Shown here: positions 41,040 through 53,500 of the stretch, piece by piece
Position numbering within the stretch: the stretch's first letter is position 1
Layout of the letters: every line of letters begins with the position of its first letter
Source of the DNA: Drosophila persimilis
Lineage: Eukaryota; Arthropoda; Insecta; Diptera; Drosophilidae
Reading direction: 5' to 3'
Length of the DNA stretch: 64,000 bases
Assembly (NCBI RefSeq): GCF_003286085.1
Contig: NW_020825294.1
Coordinates: forward strand, 15,956,501-16,020,500
Position numbers and translations under genes: made by a program
The notes under the pieces: model-generated
The model's input: only the letters and a program-made list of their open reading frames with translations
Told to the model about the DNA's origin: nothing
Databases searched by the model: none

Positions 41040-41229
41040 AAAAAACAATTTGCAGTTGCTACGCAGCGCTCGACGTCACGCTCAGACTGATTTTCTGTCT
41101 CTATCGCACGCACTCTTTGTCGCGTCGTTTAATATTAGCGGCGTCTGCCGGAGGAGAGCCATACTGACTTAGTATCGGGTATAACTGTAGAGTTGCGGTG
41201 TCCGCAGCAACTCATAACGTTCCCCCTCG
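41040..41229 (+). mobile_element. SGM/ISY-type element, outer copy, 3' end
   Basis: Resumes at ACAATTTGCAGTTGCTACGC and runs through AGTATCGGGTATAACTG, the bulged hairpin GAGTTGCGG/CCGCAGCAACTC and CCCTCG. With 38993-39905 it makes a copy of about 1.1 kb. Confidence 0.75.
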
Positions 41230-42117
41230 TTTATTTTGAATTAGTGCCACTTTTCCAATAAATGTAGTGGAATTCTCGAATTTAGCTGTTGTGCTCACTG
41301 ATCAAAAATTCATGTGTAATTCGGGGACGTATAACACATTTTGCAAGTTTATTAAAATATTTTCACCCTGAAGTTTAACATTGCCAGATCCGGGTGATGA
41401 GACGAACTTATTTGTAGCCAACATTATCGATGTTTCCTTCTCGACATAGTTTAGGAACATGCTGCGATCGCAACACATGTGCGATGTTGCGCCACTATCT
41501 ACGCACCAAACTCTCTTTTGCTGCTCTCCGACAAAACAGTGCATTAAACTGCTTGCCTGTTCTCTTTGTCCATTTGTTTTGCCCTTTTTCTTAGATCTGC
41601 ACTCGCCTGCTTGATGACCATTTTTTTCGCATTTGAAACATTTTCCCTTGAATTGTTGCTTTACGCCTGTGTTCGCGTCGTTCTTGGTTTCGTTATTCTC
41701 GACACTCTCGTTTTCTTGCGATCTGCGCTGTGTATGTGTGTATACTGCTTGTGTGGCCGAATGATTTTCGCGCTCTGCCTTCTCCTGTTTTCTGGTGCCT
41801 TCTTCCAGCATTTTTACTTTAAGAGCTTCAAATTTTGGCAGCTTGTCACGAGTTTCAATCGCGACTACAAAATTTTCCCAAGATTCGGGCAAACTGCTCA
41901 ATAACATGATGACTTTTAGCTCATCGTGGAGTTTTATGTCCAGTTCCGCCAATTTTTCAATTGTCTCTACAAAAGAATTGACATAGGCGGACACATCATC
42001 GCCCTGCTGCATATTTATATGCATATGTTTAAACATTCTGCAAGGGGCCGAAAGTGGCATTGTATTGACGATAATATGTTCATGTTTGAGCACCTTCGTA
42101 CAGGGTATCATCGTCAC
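41230..42117 (-). pseudogene. Copia-type Gag and protease
   Basis: The minus strand shows a Gag region (AYVNSFVETIEKLAELDIKL, VIMLLSSLPESWENFVVAIE), a CCHC knuckle CFKCEKNGHQAGEC and the protease active site WCVDSGATSHMCCDRS near 41480-41510, followed by VLYVPELHMNF. This belongs to the same copia element as 36343-38992, split by the SGM/ISY insertion. The Gag N-terminus is missing: it runs into the unrelated Gypsy-3 fragment at about 42090-42117. The DSGAT site and DUF4219/UBN2-like Gag style are typical of copia-superfamily elements. Confidence 0.8.
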
Positions 42118-43345
42118 GGACTACATGAAAACACATTTCCAAAGGAACGTCATCCAACTTAGTAACAACGTTAAATGAACCCAACGTATAGATTTTCTTG
42201 CCTCCTATTCCTATCAATTCTTTTATATCGTTTTTCAACGCAACTGGGAAAATCTTTCTGTAGACTTTCTCGCTCATGGTACAAATATCGCTGCCAGAAT
42301 CAAACAATGCAGTGATATCTTCATTACCAATTTCGACATTCTTAAAAGCCCGATTAAAACTGGTCTGAAAAAATTGCTGGACATTTGAAATTTTCTTCTC
42401 TGTTGCCATTCGTGAACCTTTTGCCTCGCATTGATTTGCCTTGTGACCTAGTTGATTGCAATTAAAACATTTGACGGCACTTTCGTTGCAATAATTTGCA
42501 ATATGATTACTACCTCCACATTTGAAACAACGCCTTTTATCCTTGATTTTTACCGAACTATTCTCAAACTTTGGTTTTGCCCTTAGCGTACTTCCTTGAT
42601 TCGCACTGATCTTTTCATAAATCTTAATTTGCTCACGAAATTCTTTAAAATTGTTTGCTTGGTACAGGCAGCTTGCAAAACGCTTGGAGCCTGTAATGCC
42701 CTCAATAATATATTCAATAATACTTTCTTCATCTAGCTGGGATTGACTTTCCAAGGTACACATGCTATAAAAAAATTCAATTAAAGTCTCTTTATGGGTC
42801 TTCTTTCTATTTTCTAATAGCTTATGAACTTGCTTTGCCGTTAACTTCTCACTAAATTCACTTTTTAATGCTTCCTTCAGAGAATTCCAATCATTAATGC
42901 CAGATTGACTGCTCAAAAATAATTTCGCTGCACCTTTCACTAATGTCCTGCCATAAATAAACTTTTGCAAATCATTCCAATTCACTGTTAAGGCATTAAG
43001 TTCAAAATCACGTAGCCAGTCATCAACATCCGGAGAACCATTGCCCGTAAATGCTGAAAGGGAATCTTCGATGTCTCTTATTGTGAACGCCATGTTTACT
43101 GAAATACCAACTGCTGCTTCGCCTACCGAATTTAAAATTGGCGCGTCTTCTGTCTGTTCGTCCCCAGTTATATTGATCGTTTCTTCGTATACAGATTCTT
43201 CGTTTTCGTCTTGATCTAGTCTAAAATACGAATATAGTCTCTCCCGTAAAACCGCGTTGCATATTACACAATTAGCTAAAATATAGTTTACGTTGAATCC
43301 GCTTCCTAAAATTTGTAACACCATAAATCTGTTCCGTATATTCAA
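42080..43345 (-). pseudogene. Gypsy-3: Ty3/gypsy Gag and protease fragment of a third lineage
   Basis: A 421-codon frame. The Retrotrans_gag region (FTGNGSPDVDDWLRDFELNA, LVKGAAKLFLSSQSG, ALKSEFSEKL, TLIEFFYSM) is followed by two CCHC knuckles (CFKCGGSNHIANYC, CFNCNQLGHKANQC) and the protease active site ALFDSGSDICTM. No RING finger: this is a different lineage from Gypsy-1 and Gypsy-2. The frame ends where it meets copia gag, just after FHVVRDDDTLYEG, so RT and all later domains are absent. The first 60-70 residues are not recognisable and the true start is unsure. Confidence 0.75.
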
Positions 43346-43468
43346 TACTTGCGTAAACAGACATCAGGTGTGAGAATCGTCTTTTCCAATACAAGCAGAC
43401 AAACGATGCGTTCTTCTTCTTTGTCTTCTTTGCCGCACGTGACCGTGCGAAGAGCCACTGTTGTTGCT
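43346..43468. other. Short stretch between the Gypsy-3 fragment and the satellite
   Basis: No match inside the window. It could be more Gypsy-3 sequence upstream of gag or the edge of the satellite's host site. Confidence 0.4.
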
Positions 43469-45682
43469 GCGGCGAAAAACTTATTTTCGGTGGCGGGAAA
43501 TATATATCCCCTGCCAGACAACTTATCTCTGCTAACGAAATACGTCTCTCCGCTGGCAGAAAACTTATTTCCGGTGGCGGGAAATATATATCCCCTTCCG
43601 GACAACTTCTCTCTGCTGACGAATAACGTCTCTCCGCTGGCAGAAAACTTATTTCCGGTGGCGGGAAATATATATCCCCTTCCGGACAACTTCTCTCTGC
43701 TGACGAAATACGTCTCTCCGCTGGCAGAACATTTATCTCCGGCGGCGGGAAATTTAAATCCCGTGCCGGACAACTTATCTCTGCTGACGAAATACGTCTC
43801 TCCGCTGGCAGAACATTTACTTCCGGTGGCGGGAAATATATATCCCCTGCCGGACAACTTCTCTCTGCTGACGAAATACGTCTCTCCGCTGGCAGAAATC
43901 TTATCTCCGCTGGCAGAACATTTTCCTCCGGCGGCGGGAAATTTATATCCCCTTCCGGACAACTTCTCTCTGCTGACTAAATACGTCTCTCCGCTGGCAG
44001 AAAACTTATCTGCGGTGGCGGGAAATTAATATCCGCTGCCGGAAAACTTTTCTATAGAGGGGGAAATATATATCCCCTTCTGGACAACTTCTCTCTGCTG
44101 ACGAAATACGTCTCTCCGCTGGCAGAACATTTACTTCCGGTGGCGGGAAATATATATCCCCTGCCGGACAACTTCTCTCTGCTGACGAAATACGTCTCTC
44201 CGCTGGCAGAAATCTTATCTCCGGTGGCGGGAAATTAATATCCGCTGCCGGAAAACTTTTCTCCAGAGGGGGAAATATATATCCGCTTCAGGAAAACTTA
44301 TCTCTGCTGACGAAATACGTCTCTCCGCTGGCAGAATATTTAATTCCGGTGGCGGGAAATATATATCCCCTGCCGGACTACTTATCTCTGCTGACGAAAT
44401 ACGTCTCTCCGCTGGCAGAAAACTTATCTCCGGCGGCGGGAAATTTATATCCCCTGCCGGAAAACTTATCTCTGCTAACAAAATACGACTCTACGCTGGC
44501 GGAAAACTTATTTCCGGTGGCGGGAAATCTACATCCCCTGCCGGACAACTTATCTCTGCTGACAAAATACGTCTCTCCGCTGGCGGAAAACTTATTTCCG
44601 GTGGCGGGAAAAATATATCCGTTGGTGGAAAACTTTTCTCCGCTCAAAGACATCTTACCTTCGCTGGCAGAAAATTTACCTCCGGTGGCGGGAAATTTAT
44701 ATCCCCTGCCGGACAACTTATCTCTGCTGACAAAAAACGTCTCTCCGCTGGCGGAACATTTACTTCCGGTGGCAGGAAATATATATCCCCTGCCAGACAA
44801 CTTATCTCTGCTGACGAAATACGTATCTCCGAAGGCGGAAAACTAATTTCCGGTGGCGGGAAATATATATCCCCTTCCGGACAACTTCTCTCTGCTGACG
44901 AAATACGTCTCTCCGCTGGCGGAACATTTACTTCCGGTGGCAGGAAATATATATCCCCTGCCAGACAACTTATCTCTGCTGACGAAATACGTATCTCCGA
45001 AGGCGGAAAACTAATTTCCGGTGGCGGGAAATATATATCCCCTTCCGGACAACTTCTCTCTGCTGACGAAATACGTCTCTCCGCTGGCAGAAATCTTATC
45101 TCCGCCGGCGGGAAATTTATAGCCCCTGCCGGACAACTTCTCTCTGCTGACGAAATACGTCTCTCCGCTGGCAGAAATCTTATCTCCGCCGGCGGGAAAT
45201 TTATAGCCCCTGCCGGACAACTTCTCTCTGCTGACGAAATACGTCTCTCCGCTGGCAGAAATCTTATCTCCGCTGGCAGAACATTTACCTCCGGCGGCGG
45301 GAAATATATATCCCCTGCCAGACAACTTATCTCTGCTGACGAAATACGTATCTCCGAAGGCGGAAAACTAATTTCCGGTGGCGGGAAATATATATCCCCT
45401 TCCGGACAACTTCTCTCTGCTGACGAAATACGTCTCTCCGCTGGCAGAAATCTTATCTCCGCCGGCGGGAAATTTATAGCCCCTGCCGGACAACTTCTCT
45501 CTGCTGACGAAATACGTCTCTCCGCTGGCAGAAATCTTATCTCCGCTGGCAGAACATTTACCTCCGGCGGCGGGAAATTTATATCCCCTGCCGGACAACT
45601 TATCTCTGCTGACGAAATACGTCTCTCCGCTGGCAGAATATTTACTTTCGGTGGCGGGAAATATATATCCCCTGCCGGACAA

Positions 45683-47548
45683 CTAATCTCTGCTGACGAA
45701 ATACGTCTCTCCGCTGGCAGAAAACTTATCTCCGGCGGCGGGAAATTTATATCCCCTGCCGGACAACTTATCTCTGCTAACAAAATACGACTCTACGCTG
45801 GCGGAAAACTTATTTCCGGTGGCGGGAAATCTACATCCCCTGCCGGACAACTTATCTCTGCTGACAAAATACGTCTCTCCGCTGTCGGAAAACTTATCTG
45901 CGGTGTTAGGAAATTTATATCCGCTGCCGGAAAACTTTTCTCCAGAGGGGGAAATGTATATCCCCTTCCGGACAACTTCTCTCTGCTGACGAAATACGTC
46001 TCTCCGCTGGCAGAACATTTATCTCCGGCGGCGGGAAATTTAAATCCCGTGCCGGACAACTTATCTCTGCTGACGAAATACGTATCTCCGCTGGCAGAAC
46101 ATTTACTTCCGGTGGCGGGAAATATATATCCCCTGCCGGACAACTTCTCTCTGCTGACGAAATACGTCTCTCCGCTGGCAGAAATCTTATCTCCGCTGGC
46201 AGAACATTTACCTCCGGCGGCGGGAAATTTATATCCCCTTCCGGACAACTTCTCTCTGCTGACGAAATACGTCTCTCCGCTGGCAGAATATTTACTTTCG
46301 GTGGCGGGAAATATATATCCCCTGCCGGACAACTAATCTCTGCTGACGAAATACGTCTCTCCGCTGGCAGAAAACTTATCTCCGGCGGCGGGAAATTTAT
46401 ATCCCCTGCCGGACAACTTATCTCTGCTAACAAAATACGACTCTACGCTGGCGGCAAACTTATTTCCGGTGGCGGGAAATCTACATCCCCTGCCGGACAA
46501 CTTATCTCTGCTGACAAAATACGTCTCTCCGCTGTCGGAAAACTTATCTGCGGTGGCGGGAAATTTATATCCGCTGCCGGAAAACTTTTCTCCAGAGGGG
46601 GAAATGTATATTCCCTTCCGGACAACTTCTCTCTGCTGACGAAATACGTCTCTCCGCTGGCAGAACATTTATCTCCGGCGGCGGGAAATTTAAATCCCGT
46701 GCCGGACAACTTATCTCTGCTGACGAAATACGCCTCTCCGCTGGCAGAACATTTACTTCCGGTGGCGGGAAATATATATCCCCTGCCGGACAACTTCTCT
46801 CTGCTGACGAAATACGTCTCTCCGCTGGCAGAAATCTTATCTCCGCTGGCAGAACATTTACCTCCGGCGGCGGGAAATTTATATCCCCTTCCGGACAACT
46901 TCTCTCTGCTGACGAAATACGTCTCTCCGCTGGCAGAATATTTACTTTCGGTGGCGGGAAATATATATCCCCTGCCGGACAACTAATCTCTGCTGACGAA
47001 ATACGTCTCTCCGCTGGCAGAACATTTACCTCCGGCGGCGGGAAATTTATATCCCCTTCCGGACAAATTCTCTCTGCTGACTAAATACTTCTCTCCGCTG
47101 TCGGAAAACTTATCTGCGGTGGCGGGAAATTTATATCCGCTGCCGGAAAACTTTTCTCCAGAGGGGGAAATGTATATCCCCTTCCGGACAACTTCTCTCT
47201 GCTGACGAAATACGTCTCTCCGCTGGCAGAACATTTATCTCCGGCTGCGGGAAATTTAAGTCCCGTGCCGGACAACTTATCTCTGCTGACGAAATACGTC
47301 TCTCCGCTGGCAGAACATTTACTTCCGGTGGCGGGAAATATATATCCCCTGCCGGACAACTTCTCTCTGCTGACGAAATACGTCTCTCCGCTGGCAGAAA
47401 TCTTATCTCCGCTGGCAGAACCTTTACCTCCGGCGGCGGGAAATTTATATCCCCTTCCGGACAACTTCTCTCTGCTGACGAAATACGTCTCTCCGCTGGC
47501 AGAATATTTACTTTCGGTGGCGGGAAATATATATCCCCTGCCGGACAA
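45683..47548. repeat. 0.65-kb higher-order repeat, three tandem copies
   Basis: 45683-46332 and 46333-46982 match at an offset of 650 bp. A third copy, 46983-47548, is 84 bp shorter (566 bp). A length difference of exactly one unit is what unequal crossing-over would give. Confidence 0.75.
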
Positions 47549-48890
47549 CTAATCTCTGCTGACGAAATACGTCTCTCCGCTGGCAGAAATCTTATCTCCG
47601 CTGGCAGAACATTTACCTCCGGCGGCGGGAAATTTATATCCCCTTCCGGACAAATTCTCTCTGCTGACTAAATACGTCTCTCCGCTGGCAGAAAACTTAT
47701 CTGCGGTGGCGGGAAATTAATATCCGCTGCCGGAAAACTTTTCTATAGAGGGGGAAATATATATCCCCTTCCGGACAACTTCTCTCTGCTGACGAAATAC
47801 GTCTCTCCGCTGTCAGAATATTTACTTCCGGTGGCGGGAAATCTACATCCCCTGCCGGACAACTTATTTCTGCTGACAAAATACGTCTCTCCGCTGTCGG
47901 AAAACTTATCTGCGGTGGCGGGAAATTAATATCCGCTGCCGGAAAACTTTTCTATAGAGGGGGAAATATATATCCCCTTCCGGACAACTTCTCTCTGCTG
48001 ACGAAATACGTCTCTCCGCTGTCAGAATATTTACTTCCGGTGGCGGGAAATCTACATCCCCTGCCGGACAACTTACCTCAGCTGACAAAATACGTCTCTC
48101 CGCTTGCAGAAAACTTATCTCCGGTGGCGGGAAATTAATATCCGCTGCCGGAAAACTTTTCTCCAGAGGGGGAAATATATATCCCCTTCAGGAAAACTTA
48201 TCTCTGCTGACGAAATACGTCTCTCCGCTGGCAGAATATTTAATTCCGGTGGCGGGAAATATATATCCCCTTCCGGACAACTTCTCTCTGCTGACGAAAT
48301 ACGTCTCTCCACTGGCGGAAAACTTATTTCCGGTGGCGGGAAATCTACATCCCCTGCCGGACAACTTATCTCTGCTGACAAAATACGTCTCTCCGCTGTC
48401 GGAAAACTTATCTGCGGTGGCGGGAAATTTATATCCGCTGCCGGAAAACTTTTCTTTCGAGGGGGAAATATATATCCCCTTCCGGACAACTTCTCTCTGC
48501 TGACGAAATACGTCTCTCCGCTGGCAGAAAACTTATCTCCGCCGGCGGGAAATTTATAACCCCTGCCGGACAACTTCTCTCTGCTGACGAAATACGTCTC
48601 TCCGCTGGCGGAACATTTACTTCCGGTGGCAGGAAATATATATCCCCTGCCGGACATCTTATCTCTGCTGACGAAATACGTATCTTCGAAGGCGGAAAAC
48701 TAATTTCCGGTGGCGGGAAATATATATCCCCTTCCGGACAACTTCTCTCTGCTGACGAAATACGTCTCTCCGCTGGCAGAAATCTTATCTCCGCTGGCAG
48801 AACATTTACCTCCGGCGGCGGGAAATTTATATCCCCTGCCGGACAACTTATCTCTGCTGACGAAATACGTCTCTCCGCTGGCGGAAAACT
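47000..48890. repeat. 1.9-kb satellite segment duplicated at 51592-53482
   Basis: A constant offset of 4592 bp links many landmarks in this segment to the later one (for example 47265 with 51857, 47697 with 52289, 48115 with 52707, 48710 with 53302). The match fades at about 48890/53480. Confidence 0.7.
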
Positions 48891-50560
48891 TATCTCCGGT
48901 TGCGGGAAATCTATATTCGCCGGCGGAAAACTTGTCTCCGCAGACAGACGTTTTATCTCCGCTGGCAGATAATTTATCTCCGCTGACGAACTACGTTTCT
49001 CCACTGGCAGAAAACTTATCTCCGCTGGCAGAACATTTGCTGACGGCGGCCAGGAATTTATACCCCTGCCAGACATCTTATCTCTGCTGGCTTTATATCC
49101 GATGACGGAAAACTTTTCGCCGCTGACAGACATCGTATCTCCGCTGCCGGACAACTTATCTCTGCTGACAAAATACGTCTCTCCGCTGTCGAAAAACTTA
49201 TCTGCGGTGGCGGGAAATTTATATCCGCTGGCGGAAAGCTTTTCTCCGCTGACAGACATCTTATCTCCGCTGCCGGACAACCTATCTCTGCTGACAAAAT
49301 ACGTCTCTCCTCTGGCGGAAAACTAATTTCCGGGGGCGGGAAATATATATCCACTTCCGCACAACTTCTCTCTGCTGACGAAATACGTCTCTCCGCTAGC
49401 AGAATATTTACTTTCGGTGGCGGGAAATATATATCCCCTGCCGGACAACTAATCTCTGCTGACGAAATACGTCTCTCCGCTGGCGGAAAACTTATCTCCG
49501 GTTGCGGGAAATCTATATTCGCCGGCGGAAAACTTGTCTCCGCAGACAGACGTTTTATCTCCGCTGGCAGATAATTTATCTCCGCTGACGAACTACGTTT
49601 CTCCACTGGCAGAAAACTTATCTCCGCTGGCAGAACATTTGCTGACGGCGGCCAGGAATTTATACCCCTGCCAGACATCTTATCTCTGCTGGCTTTATAT
49701 CCGATGACGGAAAACTTTTCGCCGCTGACAGACATCGTATCTCCGCTGCCGGACAACTTATCTCTGCTGACAAAATACGTCTCTCCGCTGTCGAAAAACT
49801 TATCTGCGGTGGCGGGAAATTTATATCCGCTGGCGGAAAGCTTTTCTCCGCTGACAGACATCTTATCTCCGCTGCCGGACAACCTATCTCTGCTGACAAA
49901 ATACGTCTCTCCTCTGGCGGAAAACTAATTTCCGGGGGCGGGAAATATATATCCACTTCCGCACAACTTCTCTCTGCTGACGAAATACGTCTCTCCGCTG
50001 GCAGAATATTTACTTTCGGTGGCGGGAAATATATATCCCCTGCCGGACAACTAATCTCTGCTGACGAAATACGTCTCTCCGCTGGCAGAAAACTTATCTC
50101 CGGCGGCGGGAAATTTATATCCCCTGCCGGACAACTTATCTCTGCTAACAAAATACGACTCTACGCTGGCGGAAAACTTATTTCCGGTGGCGGGAAATCT
50201 ATATTCGCCGGCGGAAAACTTGTCTCCGCAGACAGACGTTTTATCTCCGCTGGCAGATAATTTATCTCCGCTGACGAACTACGTTTCTCCACTGGCAGAA
50301 AACTTATCTCCGCTGGCAGAACATTTGCTGACGGCGGCCAGGAATTTATACCCCTGCCAGACATCTTATCTCTGCTGGCTTTATATCCGATGACGGAAAA
50401 CTTTTCGCCGCTGACAGACATCGTATCTCCGCTGCCGGACAACTTATCTCTGCTGACAAAATACGTCTCTCCGCTGTCGAAAAACTTATCTGCGGTGGCG
50501 GGAAATTTATATCCGCTGGCGGAAAGCTTTTCTCCGCTGACAGACATCTTACCTTCGCTG
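48870..50560. repeat. 0.6-kb higher-order repeat with diverged 21-mers
   Basis: 48870-49471 and 49472-50073 match at offset 602. A third, partial copy starts at about 50170 (offset 686, which is 602 plus 84). This block contains modules not ordered as 84-bp units, e.g. CTGACAGACGTTTTA, CTGGCAGATAATTTA, CTGACGAACTACG, and a GGCTTTATATCCGATGACGG joint. It recurs near 53640, 57060 and 61420. Confidence 0.7.
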
Positions 50561-53500
50561 GCAGAAAATTTACCTCCGGCGGCGGGAAATTTATATCCCC
50601 TGCCGGACAACTTATCTCTGCTAACAAAATACGACTCTACGCTGGCGGAAAACTTATTTCCGGTGGCGGGAAATCTACATCCCCTGCCGGACAACTTATC
50701 TCTGCTGACAAAATACGTCTCTCCGCTGTCGGAAAACTTATCTGCGGTGGCGGGAAATTTATATCCGCTGCCGGAAAACTTTTCTCCAGAGGGGGAAATG
50801 TATATCCCCTTCCGGAAAACTTCTCTCTGCTGACGAAATACGTCTCTCCGCTGGCAGAAATCTTATCTCCGCTGGCAGAACATTTACCTCCGGCGGCGGG
50901 AAATTTATATCCCCTTCCGGAAAACTTCTCTCTGCTGACGAATAACGTCTCTCCGCTGGCAGAAAACTTATTTCCGGTGGCGGGAAATATATATCCCCTT
51001 CCGGACAACTTCTCTCTGCTGACGAAATACGTCTCTCCGCTGGCAGAACATTTACTTCCGGTGGCGGGAAATATATATCCCCTGCCGGACAACTTATCTC
51101 AGCTGACAAAATACGTCTCTCCGCTGGCAGAAAACTTATCTCCGGTGGCGGGAAATTTATATCCGCTGCCGGAAAACTTTTCTCCAGAGGGGGAATTATA
51201 TATCCCCTTCAGGACAACTTCTTTCTGCTGACGATATACGTCTCTCCGCTGGCAGAATATTTACTTCCGGTGGCGGGAAATATATATCCCCTGCCGGACA
51301 ACTTATCTCTGCTGACGAAATACGTCTCTCCGCTGGCAAAAAACGTATTTCCGGTGGCGGGAAATATATATCCCCTTCCGGACAACTTCTCTCTGCTGAC
51401 GAAATACGTCTCTCCGCTGGCAGAACATTTATCTCCGGCGGCGGGAAATTTAAATCCCGTGCCGGACAACTTATCTCTGCTGACGAAATACGCCTCTCCG
51501 CTGGCAGAACATTTACTTCCGGTGGCGGGAAATATATATCCCCTGCCGGACAACTTCTCTCTGCTGACGAAATACGTCTCTCCGCTGGCAGAAATCTTAT
51601 CTCCGCTGGCAGAACATTTACCTCCGGCGGCGGGAAATTTATATCCCCTTCCGGACAAATTCTCTCTGCTGACTAAATACTTCTCTCCGCTGTCGGAAAA
51701 CTTATCTGCGGTGGCGGGAAATTTATATCCGCTGCCGGAAAACTTTTCTCCAGAGGGGGAAATGTATATCCCCTTCCGGACAACTTCTCTCTGCTGACGA
51801 AATACGTCTCTCCGCTGGCAGAACATTTATCTCCGGCTGCGGGAAATTTAAATCCCGTGCCGGACAACTTATCTCTGCTGACGAAATACGTCTCTCCGCT
51901 GGCAGAACATTTACTTCCGGTGGCGGGAAATATATATCCCCTGCCGGACAACTTCTCTCTGCTGACGAAATACGTCTCTCCGCTGGCAGAAATCTTATCT
52001 CCGCTGGCAGAACCTTTACCTCCGGCGGCGGGAAATTTATATCCCCTTCCGGACAACTTCTCTCTGCTGACGAAATACGTCTCTCCGCTGGCAGAATATT
52101 TACTTTCGGTGGCGGGAAATATATATCCCCTGCCGGACAACTAATCTCTGCTGACGAAATACGTCTCTCCGCTGGCAGAAATCTTATCTCCGCTGGCAGA
52201 ACATTTACCTCCGGCGGCGGGAAATTTATATCCCCTTCCGGACAAATTCTCTCTGCTGACTAAATACGTCTCTCCGCTGGCAGAAAACTTATCTGCGGTG
52301 GCGGGAAATTAATATCCGCTGCCGGAAAACTTTTCTATAGAGGGGGAAATATATATCCCCTTCCGGACAACTTCTCTCTGCTGACGAAATACGTCTCTCC
52401 GCTGTCAGAATATTTACTTCCGGTGGCGGGAAATCTACATCCCCTGCCGGACAACTTATTTCTGCTGACAAAATACGTCTCTCCGCTGTCGGAAAACTTA
52501 TCTGCGGTGGCGGGAAATTAATATCCGCTGCCGGAAAACTTTTCTATAGAGGGGGAAATATATATCCCCTTCCGGACAACTTCTCTCTGCTGACGAAATA
52601 CGTCTCTCCGCTGTCAGAATATTTACTTCCGGTGGCGGGAAATCTACATCCCCTGCCGGACAACTTACCTCAGCTGACAAAATACGTCTCTCCGCTGGCA
52701 GAAAACTTATCTCCGGTGGCGGGAAATTAATATCCGCTGCCGGAAAACTTTTCTCCAGAGGGGGAAATATATATCCCCTTCAGGAAAACTTATCTCTGCT
52801 GACGAAATACGTCTCTCCGCTGGCAGAATATTTAATTCCGGTGGCGGGAAATATATATCCCCTTCCGGACAACTTCTCTCTGCTGACGAAATACGTCTCT
52901 CCGCTGGCGGAAAACTTATTTCCGGTGGCGGGAAATCTACATCCCCTGCCGGACAACTTATCTCTGCTGACAAAATACGTCTCTCCGCTGTCGGAAAACT
53001 TATCTGCGGTGGCGGGAAATTTATATCCGCTGCCGGAAAACTTTTCTTTCGAGGGGGAAATATATATCCCCTTCCGGACAACTTCTCTCTGCTGACGAAA
53101 TACGTCTCTCCGCTGGCAGAAAACTTATCTCCGCCGGCGGGAAATTTATAACCCCTGCCGGACAACTTCTCTCTGCTGACGAAATACGTCTCTCCGCTGG
53201 CGGAACATTTACTTCTGGTGGCAGGAAATATATATCCCCTGCCGGACAACTTATCTCTGCTGACGAAATACGTATCTTCGAAGGCGGAAAACTAATTTCC
53301 GGTGGCGGGAAATATATATCCCCTTCCGGACAACTTCTCTCTGCTGACGAAATACGTCTCTCCGCTGGCAGAAATCTTATCTCCGCTGGCAGAACATTTA
53401 CCTCCGGCGGCGGGAAACTTATATCCCCTGCCGGACAACTTATCTCTGCTGACGAAATACGTCTCTCCGCTGGCGGAAAACTTATTTCCGGTGGCGGGAA

